Assembly (NCBI RefSeq): GCF_002197645.1
Contig: NZ_CP021874.1
Span: 2,790,001 to 2,854,000, forward strand
Direction of reading: 5' to 3'
DNA length: 64,000 bases
Source of the DNA: Enterococcus wangshanyuanii
Lineage (GTDB): Bacteria > Bacillota > Bacilli > Lactobacillales > Enterococcaceae
Under the pieces are notes generated by a model, which saw only the letters and a program-made list of their open reading frames with translations, did no database searches and was not told where the DNA came from. The translations under genes were made by a program, and so were the position numbers. Positions 24,837-34,292 of the stretch are shown in pieces (the first letter of the stretch is position 1; each line of letters begins with the position of its first letter).

Positions 24837-25625
24837 ATGCATTTAGCAGCGTATCAAATTATTCTTATTACCGTTTATGCTTTTATTGCAATCAATGATT
24901 CACTTATTTCAAATACGTTGACACAGCCGGCGATTGCCGGAATGATTTCCGGGATGATCATGGGCGATCTAAAAACTGGTTTGATGGTCGGAGGAACGCT
25001 TCAATTGATGCGTTTAGGAATCGCCGCATTTGGCGGGGCTTCTGTTCCGGATTATTTTACAGGCGCCGTGTTAGGGACAGCCTTTGCAGTGATTTCCGGT
25101 AAAGGTGCTGAATATGGTATCGGTTTAGCCGTTCCAGTATCCTTATTGATGCTTCAATTAGACGTTGTCGCTCGTTTCTGTAATGTGTTTCTTTTACACC
25201 GAGTAGACAAAGCTATCGACAATATGCAGGTCAAACGGATTCCGCGTTTAGTGTTATCTGGTTCATTTTTATGGGGATTATCTCGTGCGATCCCAATTTT
25301 ACTAATGTTATTAGCAGGTGATGCTGTGGTAACGACGATCACTGAAAATATGCCGGAATGGCTGATGACAGGATTGAAAACAGCTGGGGGCGTACTTCCA
25401 GTCGTCGGTGTCGGGATCTTACTGCGTTATCTGCCAACCAAGCAATATATTCCTTATTTACTATTAGGCTTCTTTTTAGCTGCATATCTGCAAGTGCCAA
25501 TGTTGGGTGTATCGATCGTAGGGATGGTCGCTGCGATGTTAGTCTTTAAGCGCGATGGTGAAAAAGGAACAGCAGTAGCTTCTGGTACGAGTGATTTTGA
25601 AGGAGGATATGATGGCGATGAGTAA
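24837..25625 (+). CDS. PTS mannose-family EIIC
   Basis: About 262 residues, several membrane spans, with the family pattern SNTLTQPAIAGMISGMIMGD and GGTLQLMRLGIAAFGGASVP. Start at 24837 chosen for TTAGGAGGAATTTTC upstream; the frame continues to 24777 without a ribosome site. Its 3' end overlaps the EIID start. Forms the sugar channel with EIID. Confidence 0.94.
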   Translation: MHLAAYQIILITVYAFIAINDSLISNTLTQPAIAGMISGMIMGDLKTGLMVGGTLQLMRLGIAAFGGASVPDYFTGAVLGTAFAVISGKGAEYGIGLAVPVSLLMLQLDVVARFCNVFLLHRVDKAIDNMQVKRIPRLVLSGSFLWGLSRAIPILLMLLAGDAVVTTITENMPEWLMTGLKTAGGVLPVVGVGILLRYLPTKQYIPYLLLGFFLAAYLQVPMLGVSIVGMVAAMLVFKRDGEKGTAVASGTSDFEGGYDGDE

Positions 25626-26418
25626 TCAAAAACTGACAAAAAAAGAATTGAATGCAATCAGCTGGCGTTATATTTTAGCGAGTCAATTAAACTGGAACTA
25701 TGAGCGAATGATGAGCTCAGGGTATCTATATGGGATCTTACCTGTATTGAAAAAATTCTACGGACACGATGAAACGCAATTACAAGATATGATGCGCACC
25801 CACAACCAATTTTTCAATACGAATGCTATTTTTGGAAATTTGATCATGGGGATCGATGTGGCGATCGAAGAACAAGATGGACATAAAGCCAAAGAAACGA
25901 TCGTCGCACTAAAAACAGCCTTGATGGGTTCACTTGCCGGCGTGGGTGATTCATTATTCCATGTCATTTGGGGAACGATTTTTGGTTCGGTAGCAGGAAC
26001 ACTCGCTCAAAATGGTTCAGTTGTTGGCTGTGTGATCTGGATCATCGCAAACATTGCTCTTTTATTCGGTCGTGCGGCATTATTGCCACTTGGTTATAAA
26101 CAAGGGGTCAAATTAGTCACAACACTGAAAGATAAATTATCCGCTTTTACCAATGCAGCAACAGTTTTAGGGGTGACAGTGATTGGTGCCTTGATCCCAT
26201 CAGTGATCAAAGCGACCGTTCCATTCGTCTATAAAAAAGATGGCGTGGAATTAGTGATCCAAGATACGTTGGATGCGATTTTACCTTCATTGGTACCGAT
26301 TTTGTTAGTGCTTTTGACGTACTGGATGTTGGGACAAAAGAAATTGAATTCTACTCGAGTGATCTGGATCATCTTGATTTTATCGATCGTATTGAGTGCA
26401 TTAGGGATTTTAGGCTAA
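25612..26418 (+). CDS. PTS mannose-family EIID
   Basis: About 268 residues: N-terminal soluble part (LTKKELNAISWRYILASQLNWNYERM cut in family style, characteristic RMM.SGYLY) and C-terminal spans; ALMGSLAGVGDSLFHVIWGT is the EIID signature. AGGAGG at 25601-25606 fits ATG 25612 or 25618; ATG 25609 is too close. Overlaps the EIIC stop. Confidence 0.93.
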   Translation: MAMSNQKLTKKELNAISWRYILASQLNWNYERMMSSGYLYGILPVLKKFYGHDETQLQDMMRTHNQFFNTNAIFGNLIMGIDVAIEEQDGHKAKETIVALKTALMGSLAGVGDSLFHVIWGTIFGSVAGTLAQNGSVVGCVIWIIANIALLFGRAALLPLGYKQGVKLVTTLKDKLSAFTNAATVLGVTVIGALIPSVIKATVPFVYKKDGVELVIQDTLDAILPSLVPILLVLLTYWMLGQKKLNSTRVIWIILILSIVLSALGILG

Positions 26419-26443
26419 GAAATTGATTGAAACAGGTGAGAAA

Positions 26444-27088
26444 ATGAAACGCGTAGAGATTCTATCACGTTTAGAAAAAACAGGGGTTGTCGCAGTGGTC
26501 CGCGGAGCGACAAAAGAAGAAGCCGTCAAAGCAAGTCATGCCATCGTAGCAGGTGGTCTGACTGGTATTGAATTGACTTTTACAGTTCCTCAGGCGGATG
26601 AAGCGCTCAAAGAATTAACGAGCTATTATCAGAATCGTTCAGAAATCGTGATCGGTGCGGGAACCGTCTTAGATGCAGTTACCGCCCGTCTAGCGATCAT
26701 GGCAGGAGCGGAGTATATCGTCAGTCCAAGCTTTGATCGGGAAACGGCAGAATTATGTAATTTATACCAAGTTCCTTATTTACCTGGATGCATGACAATC
26801 ACAGAAGTGCAGGAAGCATTGAAAAGTGGCGCAGATATCGTCAAATTATTTCCTGGAAGCGCCTATGGGCCAAGTATCATTTCTGCATTCAAAGCTCCGG
26901 TGCCTCAAGTCAGTCTCATGCCGACAGGCGGGGTGAGCTTAGCAAATATGGCTGAGTGGTTTAAAGCTGGAGCCGTGACAGTTGGTGTGGGTGGCGACTT
27001 GCTTGCACCAGCAAGCTCAGGTGATTTTGACCAAGTGACAGCAACGGCGAAGCAATATGCCGCAAAATTAAAAGAAATTAAGGGATGA
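26444..27088 (+). CDS. kdgA: 2-keto-3-deoxy-6-phosphogluconate (KDPG) aldolase
   Basis: About 214 residues, TIM-barrel class I aldolase giving pyruvate and glyceraldehyde-3-phosphate. Schiff-base Lys134 in DIVKLFPGSAYGP, catalytic Glu in GIELTFTVP, phosphate loop LMPTGGVSL. Start at 26444 has AGGTGAG just upstream; the upstream in-frame ATG at 26423 does not. Followed after 4 nt by the KDG kinase gene. Confidence 0.96.
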   Translation: MKRVEILSRLEKTGVVAVVRGATKEEAVKASHAIVAGGLTGIELTFTVPQADEALKELTSYYQNRSEIVIGAGTVLDAVTARLAIMAGAEYIVSPSFDRETAELCNLYQVPYLPGCMTITEVQEALKSGADIVKLFPGSAYGPSIISAFKAPVPQVSLMPTGGVSLANMAEWFKAGAVTVGVGGDLLAPASSGDFDQVTATAKQYAAKLKEIKG

Positions 27089-27092
27089 TCAG

Positions 27093-28100
27093 ATGGGAAA
27101 AGTCGTTACCTTAGGAGAGATCATGCTGCGTTTTTCGACGCAAACTGGTCACCGTTTGACTCAAAGTGAACAGCTGCAGGCACATTATGGCGGAGCGGAA
27201 GCAAATGTCGGAATCTCTTTGGCAAATTTTGGCCATGAGGTCGTATTTGCCAGTAAAGTGCCCGACAACGGTTTAGGAGAGGCTGTCCGCAAACACCTGC
27301 AGCGTTATCGTGTGAATACAGATTTCTTGCTGACAGGCGGTAATCGGCTGGGTACGTACTATCTGGAAACGGGAATCGGTGAGCGGGCAGCGGCGGTCAT
27401 TTATGATCGGACTGGTTCAAGTTTTGCTGAAATGGACACACTTGAGTGGGACCTGTCTGAATTATTTCATGAGGTAGATCTCTTCCACCTTTCAGGGATC
27501 ACTCCGGCGTTGTCTCCTAAATGGCAGACACTTACGTTGGATTTAGTGAAGCAGGCAAGAAAAGCGGGGTGTAAAATCAGTTTTGATGTGAACTATCGCG
27601 GAAAATTATGGAGTCAAGCACAAGCTGGGCATTTTCTGAAACAGATTTTGTCTTATGTCGATTATTGTTCAGCTGGAATCTTAGATGCCGTTCATTTACT
27701 GGGAATCACCGCAACGCCAACCGCGGATGAAAACAGTACTGCATTTTATTATCAATGTATGAAACAAGTATTTCCGACCATCGAGGTGTTCTATTCAACA
27801 AAACGGATAGTCCATTCAGCAAGCGCAAACGATCTGACGGGGACCTTATGGATAGCTGGTCAGTATTATGAATCTGAGCTTCATGAACTTGATCCGATCA
27901 TCGACCGGGTTGGCGGAGGAGATGCTTTTTCCGGCGGTGTCTTACACGGCTTGTTGGAAAAAATGGAACCACAGGCGATCATTGATTTCGCCACAGCGGC
28001 AGCTGCCTTAAAGCATACGGTTCATGGAGACTGCAATCAATTTACTCAAGCAGAAGTCGAGCAGTTTTTAGCTGCCGGTTCAGGAAAAATAAATCGTTAA
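27093..28100 (+). CDS. kdgK: 2-keto-3-deoxygluconate kinase (PfkB family)
   Basis: 335 residues with ribokinase-fold motifs: GEIMLRFS, HYGGAEANVGISLANFG near the N-terminus and the anion-hole/catalytic motif RVGGGDAFSGGVLHG (catalytic Asp in GGDAF). Phosphorylates KDG to KDPG for KdgA. GGGATGATCAG precedes the ATG. Adjacent order kdgA-kdgK-kduI-kduD is a complete uronate branch. Confidence 0.96.
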   Translation: MGKVVTLGEIMLRFSTQTGHRLTQSEQLQAHYGGAEANVGISLANFGHEVVFASKVPDNGLGEAVRKHLQRYRVNTDFLLTGGNRLGTYYLETGIGERAAAVIYDRTGSSFAEMDTLEWDLSELFHEVDLFHLSGITPALSPKWQTLTLDLVKQARKAGCKISFDVNYRGKLWSQAQAGHFLKQILSYVDYCSAGILDAVHLLGITATPTADENSTAFYYQCMKQVFPTIEVFYSTKRIVHSASANDLTGTLWIAGQYYESELHELDPIIDRVGGGDAFSGGVLHGLLEKMEPQAIIDFATAAAALKHTVHGDCNQFTQAEVEQFLAAGSGKINR

Positions 28101-28113
28101 AGGGAGTCATGAC

Positions 28114-28956
28114 ATGCAACAAATGGAAAATAGATATACACATAGTCCGGAGGATATCCGTCACTATTCAACAGAAGAATTACGTAGAGAATTTTTAGTA
28201 GAGAAGGTTTTTGCACCTGGGGAAATCAGCTTGACTTATACACACAATGACCGCATGATCTTCGGCGGAGTGACACCGACCACAGAAGCTTTAGAAATTG
28301 TTTTAACCAAGGAATTGGGTGTAGATTATTTCTTAGAACGTAGAGAATTAGGTGTCATCAATATCGGCGGTCCTGGATCGATCACGATCGACGGACAAAC
28401 AGAGCCGATAAAAAAACAAGATGGTTATTATATTGGGAAAGAAACGAAAGAAGTCATTTTCCGATCAGATGATCCGGCAAATCCAGCGAAGTTTTACGTG
28501 AATAGTGTTCCGGCGCATCATAAATATCCGAATGTAAAAATCAGTATCGATCAAATCAAACCGATGGAAACGGGTGAGTCGTTGTCGTTGAATAAACGCA
28601 GAATTTATCAGTATATTCATCCAAACGTATGTGAAAGCTGTCAACTACAAATGGGCTATACGGTCTTAGAACCAGGCAGCTCTTGGAATACGATGCCTTG
28701 TCATACCCATGAACGCCGGATGGAAGCCTATCTGTATTTTGATTATGCAACGGAAGATACACGCGTTTTCCATATGATGGGCAAACCAGATGAAACCAAG
28801 CATTTAGTCGTAGACAATGAACAAGCGATCATTTCACCAAGCTGGTCGATCCATTCAGGCGTCGGCACAGGAGATTATACATTTATTTGGTCGATGTGCG
28901 GTGAAAATATTACCTATACAGACATGGACATGGTTCCAATGGACCAATTAAAATAG
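28114..28956 (+). CDS. kduI: 5-keto-4-deoxyuronate isomerase (KduI/DhuI)
   Basis: 280 residues, cupin-type isomerase converting the keto-deoxyuronate released by UGL to 3-deoxy-D-glycero-2,5-hexodiulosonate. Metal-site motif NTMPCHTHERRMEAYLYF contains the conserved His-x-His...Glu set; NIGGPGSITIDG and SWSIHSGVGTGDYTFIWSMC are family blocks. AAAGGGAG precedes the ATG. Confidence 0.96.
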   Translation: MQQMENRYTHSPEDIRHYSTEELRREFLVEKVFAPGEISLTYTHNDRMIFGGVTPTTEALEIVLTKELGVDYFLERRELGVINIGGPGSITIDGQTEPIKKQDGYYIGKETKEVIFRSDDPANPAKFYVNSVPAHHKYPNVKISIDQIKPMETGESLSLNKRRIYQYIHPNVCESCQLQMGYTVLEPGSSWNTMPCHTHERRMEAYLYFDYATEDTRVFHMMGKPDETKHLVVDNEQAIISPSWSIHSGVGTGDYTFIWSMCGENITYTDMDMVPMDQLK

Positions 28957-28971
28957 AAAAGAGGCAATCAG

Positions 28972-29775
28972 ATGACATTCACGATGGAACAATTTCAACT
29001 AAATGGAAAAGTTGCTCTAGTGACAGGCGCAGTGCATGGCATCGGCTTTGAAATCGCTAAATCATTAGCTGCAGCCGGAGCAACCATTGTGTTCAATAAT
29101 TTATCGCAAGAGTCTGTGGAGCAAGCGATGAAACTTTATCAAGAAGCAGGGATCGAAGCAAAGGGGTATGCTTGTGATGTGACCGATGAAGCAGCTGTTC
29201 AAAAAACAGTGCAGAAAATCAAAGAAGAGGTTGGTTCGATCGACATCTTAGTCAATAATGCCGGGATCATCAAACGGATTCCGATGATCGATATGTCTGC
29301 AGAAGAATTCAGACAAGTCGTTGATGTCGACTTAAATGCGCCGTTTATCATGGCCAAAGCAGTCATCCCTGATATGATCGAAAAAGGTGGCGGTAAGATC
29401 ATCAATATTTGTTCAATGATGAGTGAGCTTGGTCGTGAAACAGTCAGTGCCTATGCTGCGGCTAAGGGCGGATTGAAAATGCTGACGAAAAATATTGCGT
29501 CCGAATACGGTCAGTACAATATCCAATGTAATGGCATTGGTCCAGGCTATATTGCGACACCACAAACGGCACCATTAAGAGAAACACAAGAAAATGGGGA
29601 ACGTCATCCATTCGATCAGTTTATCGTTGGTAGAACTCCAGCAGCACGCTGGGGCACACCAGAAGATCTTGCTGGACCAGCCGTTTTCTTGGCATCTAAT
29701 GCCTCTGATTTTGTAAATGGGCATATTCTCTATGTCGACGGCGGAATTTTAGCGTATATTGGCAAACAACCATAG
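28972..29775 (+). CDS. kduD: 2-deoxy-D-gluconate 3-dehydrogenase / KduD-type SDR
   Basis: 267 residues, classical SDR: cofactor loop TGAVHGIGFEIAKSL (T-G-x3-G-x-G with V-H insertion of the usual pattern), NNAG, active-site Ser (ICSMMSEL) and Tyr-x3-Lys (SAYAAAKGG), C-terminal VNGHILYVDGG. Reduces the KduI product to KDG. AAAGAGGCAATCAG precedes the ATG. Last gene of the PTS operon, followed by a terminator. Confidence 0.95.
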   Translation: MTFTMEQFQLNGKVALVTGAVHGIGFEIAKSLAAAGATIVFNNLSQESVEQAMKLYQEAGIEAKGYACDVTDEAAVQKTVQKIKEEVGSIDILVNNAGIIKRIPMIDMSAEEFRQVVDVDLNAPFIMAKAVIPDMIEKGGGKIINICSMMSELGRETVSAYAAAKGGLKMLTKNIASEYGQYNIQCNGIGPGYIATPQTAPLRETQENGERHPFDQFIVGRTPAARWGTPEDLAGPAVFLASNASDFVNGHILYVDGGILAYIGKQP

Positions 29776-29793
29776 TCAAAAATAAAGAGAGCT

Positions 29794-29830
29794 AGAGTGT
29801 GGGAACAAGTCGTTTTCTTCACTCTTTTTC
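29794..29830 (+). terminator. Terminator of the PTS-kdu operon
   Basis: AGAGTG (29794-29799) and CACTCT (29820-29825) with inner GGGAAC/GTTTTC pairing, followed by TTTTTCTCC. Confidence 0.65.
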
Positions 29831-29841
29831 TCCTTTATAAA

Positions 29842-29857
29842 ATGAAAACGCTTGCTT
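29842..29857 (+). promoter_or_regulatory. Candidate catabolite-responsive element (cre)
   Basis: ATGAAAACGCTTGCTT matches the Gram-positive cre consensus WTGNAANCGNWWNCAW except for one base. It lies about 80 nt before the secreted lyase gene, consistent with CcpA repression on preferred sugars. Confidence 0.65.
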
Positions 29858-29938
29858 TTTTGATTTGTTCTTGTAAATAATAATGGGTAGTTGATTAAAA
29901 TAAAGCAGACATATTGTTTGCTGAGGAGGGTATAAGTA

Positions 29939-32900
29939 ATGAAAATGAGTGGAAGAGTTTTAGTTGCAGCAGGGAGTTTATTGTTATTTTCCAGCGGGAT
30001 TTACGGCTTAGCTGAGATCAGTTTAGCAGAAGATGAGGTAGGTGTCGTTCAAGCAGAGCAACCGCTTTATACGTCCGATTTCCCAAATCAATTAGGTTCT
30101 TGGCAGGATATCGTAGGAAAAGCGGATAAAAGCAAGAATAGCAATGGTTTGGTAATTTCGAATACAAAACAAGGGACCAGCTTGGAGTCTGTTTCGCTAA
30201 ACTTGAGCGCCGGTAAACAAACCTCTGGGGATCTTGAATATACCTTTTTGTATGAAGGACAGGCTAATTTTGGGTTAGTTTTTCGCGCAGATACGCAAAA
30301 TTCAAGCAAATGGCAGTCTTTTGCTTACAATCGTGATGGACAATGGCAGTTAGGTCAGCCGGGTGGGAAATGGCTCACAAATATTCCAGGCCCAACGTTG
30401 ATTTCCGGTCAACAGTACAAGCTGATGATTCGTTATGAAGGAAAAAGTATAAAAGCTTTTTTAAATGATCAGCTCTTCTATGAGAACAAGGAGGTCGTTT
30501 ATCCAAATGGATCAGTTATTGACGGTGATTGGGAAGGCTATCCGGGGATTCGGATGTTCGGGAATTTATCAAAATTGACAGTTCTATCTATGCGAAGCGG
30601 CAAAGTAGGTAGTATTCCCGTAGTCGATCGCTCTGCCGAATATACACAGCTGAAAGAAAAATGGAGAAATCAGCTTGTCTCTGACCAGTATGATGCAACC
30701 AATCCGACGCTAGTCAAGTACGTTCAAACATTGTCTGAAGAGGCTGCTGAATTATATCAAACGATGAACAAATCAGCAGACCGCACGTATCTTTGGCCGT
30801 TGGAACAAGGAAATACAGCGTCAGCAGATCTAAGTACACAATTCATCAAACTGCAAAAATTAGCGTTGGCATACGGCACAAAAGGCAGCCCGATGTACCA
30901 AGATAAGACAGTTGAAGCAGCGATCATTGATGGACTAGATTTCATGGTGACTAAAAAAGGCTATGATGGAAAAAAATATCATGGTAACTGGTGGGACTGG
31001 CAAGTTGGCATCCCGCAAAAGTTTATTAGTACCTTAATGATCCTAGGAGATAATGTTCCAGAAGAAAAAATGGAGCAATACACAGCTGCGATGAGTGGAT
31101 ACGTACCAGATCCATTTAAACAATTATATACAAAAACACAAGGAACGTTTGTTGATTTAGCTTTTATCCCGAACTTCGTGACTTCTGGTGCAAATCGGAC
31201 GGATCTAGCATTAACAGTTTTAGGTCTAGGCATCCTACAGAAAAATGAAGGTAAGATCACCCAAGCATCCAGCAGTATCGTCGATGTTTTCAAACTAGTC
31301 ACAAAAGGGGATGGCTTTTACAAAGACGGCTCCTTTATTCAGCATAACAATATCCCATATACAGGTTCTTATGGGAATGTCTTAATGAAAGGCGTCGGAC
31401 AAATTTTGGCGATCACCAAAGATTCCAGCTTTGAAATGGCGCCGGAGATCATGAATGAATTTGTGGAAAATGTCGATCGCGCCTTTCTCCCACTGATCTA
31501 TAAAGGCGAGATGCTGCCGACAGTCAACGGCCGCTCGATTTCAAGAGCACCAGCAAAAACTAAAGTCGGCTATGGCTCAACTACGATTTACAATTTATTG
31601 ATCGTCTCTAAATTTGCCCCAGCAGAGTATCAGAAGAAATTTCAGGAAGCAGCTAAATATTGGATCAAGGAAAATCCAGACTATTATTTAACGAATGCAA
31701 GAGATTTTAATGATCTGCAAATGACGATGACACTGTTGGATAATTCTGGAATTATTGGAGATACACTACCATTTATCGGAACAAAAATGTATGCTTCGAT
31801 GGATCGATTTGTCCAAAGAACACCAGACTATATGATGGGCTTGGGTCTATACTCCAGTCGAATCTCTTCTTTTGAAGCAGGAAACAAAGAAAATAAACGC
31901 GGCTGGCATACGGCTGACGGCATGATGTACGTCTATAACGATGATGAGGTTCAATTTAATTCTGCCTACTGGCCGACAGTCGACCCCTATCGTTTACCAG
32001 GAACAACAGTAGATACAGTGGCACTAGCAGATGAAGTCTCTGCTTTTACAACTGTGACATCGAAAGAAAAATGGGTCGGCGGTGTTGACTTTGAAGGGCA
32101 GGCTGTGGTCGGAATGGCACTGAACAAGACTGGTACCAAAAATAATGGCACTCTCCTACCGATGAATCTTCAGGCTAAAAAATCTTGGTTTATCGTTGAT
32201 GGACAAATTGTGGCATTAGGTGCAGGAATCAAAGGAGATACTACGGCATCCATTGAAACGATCGTGGATAATCGCTTGTTGAATGATGCCTACACGTATC
32301 AAGTATTATCTAATAATGGCAAAATCGAACAAGCCAGCGAAACAAGCAATAAGCAATGGCTATTGTTACAATCAGACCATCAAAACGCTAATCTAGGGTA
32401 TTATTTTCCGCAAACAGCACCAGTCACTGTCATTAGTGAAACACGCAAGGGCAGTTATGTACAAATCAACGAAGCCTTTCCTAGCAATGAGCAATATACA
32501 GGAAACTACCGTAAATTTGTGATCGACCATGGAAAAAATCCAACGAATGAAAGCTATGCTTACGTGACACTCCCAGGCATCGATGAAGCAGGCCTAAAAG
32601 CATATGCGGCAGAAAAACCAGTAACGATTTTAGCGAACACGGCTGAGGTTCAAGCAATAGAATTACCACAAAAACAGTATTTAGGTGTCAATATTTGGAA
32701 AGAAACGGGCAGCAGCATTGCTGGGATCACTTCAGATAAAGCGGTCTCCTTGCTGAAAAAAACAACGGACAAGAAGCAAACCTATGTATTCTCGGATCCG
32801 ACCCAAACAACCACAACAATGACATTGAAATTGCCGAAAAATTACAGTAAAATCATAAGCCAAAGCGAAGGGATTTCATATGATGCTGCGACAGATACAT

Positions 32901-32956
32901 TTACTGTCACCTTTGAACAGAAAGATGGCGGCAGTAAACAAATCGTAGTGGAATAA
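29939..32956 (+). CDS. Secreted polysaccharide lyase family 8 (hyaluronate/chondroitin lyase)
   Basis: 1005 residues. Signal peptide at about 1-30, a beta-rich carbohydrate-binding-like module at about 40-220, the alpha/alpha toroid at about 230-590, and the beta super-sandwich domains after that. The catalytic set is visible: Asn350 in GNWWDWQVGIPQKF, His469 and Tyr478 in HNNIPYTGSYGNVL, and Arg in NGRSISR. It cleaves GAG chains by beta-elimination outside the cell to unsaturated disaccharides, feeding the PTS and UGL. No LPxTG or WxL anchor, so it is released or loosely bound. GAGGAGG upstream. Hyaluronan versus chondroitin preference is not decidable here. Confidence 0.95.
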   Translation: MKMSGRVLVAAGSLLLFSSGIYGLAEISLAEDEVGVVQAEQPLYTSDFPNQLGSWQDIVGKADKSKNSNGLVISNTKQGTSLESVSLNLSAGKQTSGDLEYTFLYEGQANFGLVFRADTQNSSKWQSFAYNRDGQWQLGQPGGKWLTNIPGPTLISGQQYKLMIRYEGKSIKAFLNDQLFYENKEVVYPNGSVIDGDWEGYPGIRMFGNLSKLTVLSMRSGKVGSIPVVDRSAEYTQLKEKWRNQLVSDQYDATNPTLVKYVQTLSEEAAELYQTMNKSADRTYLWPLEQGNTASADLSTQFIKLQKLALAYGTKGSPMYQDKTVEAAIIDGLDFMVTKKGYDGKKYHGNWWDWQVGIPQKFISTLMILGDNVPEEKMEQYTAAMSGYVPDPFKQLYTKTQGTFVDLAFIPNFVTSGANRTDLALTVLGLGILQKNEGKITQASSSIVDVFKLVTKGDGFYKDGSFIQHNNIPYTGSYGNVLMKGVGQILAITKDSSFEMAPEIMNEFVENVDRAFLPLIYKGEMLPTVNGRSISRAPAKTKVGYGSTTIYNLLIVSKFAPAEYQKKFQEAAKYWIKENPDYYLTNARDFNDLQMTMTLLDNSGIIGDTLPFIGTKMYASMDRFVQRTPDYMMGLGLYSSRISSFEAGNKENKRGWHTADGMMYVYNDDEVQFNSAYWPTVDPYRLPGTTVDTVALADEVSAFTTVTSKEKWVGGVDFEGQAVVGMALNKTGTKNNGTLLPMNLQAKKSWFIVDGQIVALGAGIKGDTTASIETIVDNRLLNDAYTYQVLSNNGKIEQASETSNKQWLLLQSDHQNANLGYYFPQTAPVTVISETRKGSYVQINEAFPSNEQYTGNYRKFVIDHGKNPTNESYAYVTLPGIDEAGLKAYAAEKPVTILANTAEVQAIELPQKQYLGVNIWKETGSSIAGITSDKAVSLLKKTTDKKQTYVFSDPTQTTTTMTLKLPKNYSKIISQSEGISYDAATDTFTVTFEQKDGGSKQIVVE

Positions 32957-32976
32957 AAACTCATTAACAAATGATG

Positions 32977-33027
32977 ATACTCTGTTTTAGCTCTTTAAAA
33001 TAAGAGCTTGCAGAGTGTCTTTTTTTA
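32977..33027. terminator. Terminator after the lyase gene
   Basis: ACTCTG (32979-32984)/CAGAGT (33011-33016) and AGCTCTT (32989-32995)/AAGAGCT (33002-33008) stack into a stem, followed by CTTTTTTT. It reaches the stop of the convergent MFS gene. Confidence 0.75.
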
Positions 33028-34203
33028 TTTGGTGATTCGTGAACTAATCTGCATAAATAGACTTCCGCCCAAAGTGATGAGTGCCAGGGTAAAAAACACC
33101 TTCTGAGCAGCAGCTAAAGAAAAAACTTGAATCAAATAGGCGCCTACGACAGGACCAAGTGAGTTGCCTAGTTTCGGTATCTCAGCCAAGCCAAAGTAAA
33201 GGCCTTTTTTTCCTTGAGGAGCCAGCTGATCCACTAAATAATCAAATCTGACGCCAAGAAACAGCTCTCCCAAACTATAAGACAAAACGATCAAAAAAAA
33301 TACGAAGAGCATCGTTGCATTTGGCAATAAGAACAGACTGCCGGCGAATAAGACATTACTGATGATCATCGCAGAAAAAGAAGAAATACGTTTGGCGAAT
33401 CTCATGATCGGAAATTGCAGCAATAAGATCACAGCCGCATTGATCATCAACATCGAGCTATATAATGTGGCACCTGAAGAAAAGAAAGAATGAGTAGTAA
33501 GAAATTGCGGCACGGTTGAATTGAATTGTGCATAACTGAAATAAGAAAACGTGACCCCAATCAACAGGAACACATAAGCATAAATAGATGGCGTACGTTC
33601 TTTGCTGATCACGGTACATGTCTCAGTTCGCTGTTCAGAAATAAGCGGTACTTTTCGCATGGTGAGGAGTGCTGTCAGCCCGTAAACAATATAAATCCCG
33701 CCCAGAATCAGATAAGAAACAAGCGAGGAAGTTCCAGTGAAAAGCAAATTCAATAAAGGCCCCAAAAAAGCACCGAGATTGATAGCGGCATATCTGAAAT
33801 TATAGACGGATAACCGTTGTTCAGCTGGTGAAAATAAAGACAACGTCCGTTTAGCTGTGGGCTCGAATATAACGTAACAAAAGCCGTTTAACGCATTAAG
33901 AACTAGAAACTGAGGAAACGTGGTAGCAAAGAAGAAGCTGATAAAAATAATTCCCCAAAAAATAGGTGTATAGATCAAGAGCGTATAGAACCTGATTTTG
34001 TCAGATAAATACCCGCCAACAGGACTACACAAAACACTTACTAAAGGATTGATACCAAGAATATAGCCGATCTCGATCGCTGAAAAGTGACAGCTATTAG
34101 ATAAGTAAATCACTAAAAAAGGCGCGCTCATAAAAAGTGCGATACGTGTAAATAAGGTGCCTAAAAGAATTGTTTTTACCTGAGCATTCATTTTTTTGAT
34201 CAT
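33025..34203 (-). CDS. MFS transporter (unknown substrate)
   Basis: About 392 residues and 12 hydrophobic segments; motif-A-like VGGYLSDKIRFY in loop 2-3. Start at 34203 has GGAGGTCATT upstream, better than the in-frame ATG at 34215. Divergent from the Rgg-like regulator at 34293, with a short palindrome between them. It lies next to the GAG lyase but in its own convergent unit, so a role in GAG use is not indicated. Confidence 0.88.
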   Translation of the reverse strand: MIKKMNAQVKTILLGTLFTRIALFMSAPFLVIYLSNSCHFSAIEIGYILGINPLVSVLCSPVGGYLSDKIRFYTLLIYTPIFWGIIFISFFFATTFPQFLVLNALNGFCYVIFEPTAKRTLSLFSPAEQRLSVYNFRYAAINLGAFLGPLLNLLFTGTSSLVSYLILGGIYIVYGLTALLTMRKVPLISEQRTETCTVISKERTPSIYAYVFLLIGVTFSYFSYAQFNSTVPQFLTTHSFFSSGATLYSSMLMINAAVILLLQFPIMRFAKRISSFSAMIISNVLFAGSLFLLPNATMLFVFFLIVLSYSLGELFLGVRFDYLVDQLAPQGKKGLYFGLAEIPKLGNSLGPVVGAYLIQVFSLAAAQKVFFTLALITLGGSLFMQISSRITK

Positions 34204-34264
34204 AATGACCTCCATACGATTTTTAAGTATGGTATCATAAGCAAAAATGAATTAGATTTTTTGT

Positions 34265-34276
34265 TGCGTATACGCA
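34265..34276. promoter_or_regulatory. Perfect 12-bp palindrome between divergent genes
   Basis: TGCGTATACGCA is exactly self-complementary and lies 16 nt before the Rgg-like start and about 60 nt from the MFS start. Candidate operator for the Rgg-like protein. Confidence 0.5.
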
Positions 34277-34292
34277 CATGAGGGAGAATGAT

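Noticed and set aside
33025..34203. MFS transporter as part of the GAG pathway
   Set aside because: Convergent to the lyase with a terminator between, divergent from an Rgg-like regulator, and uptake is already covered by the PTS.
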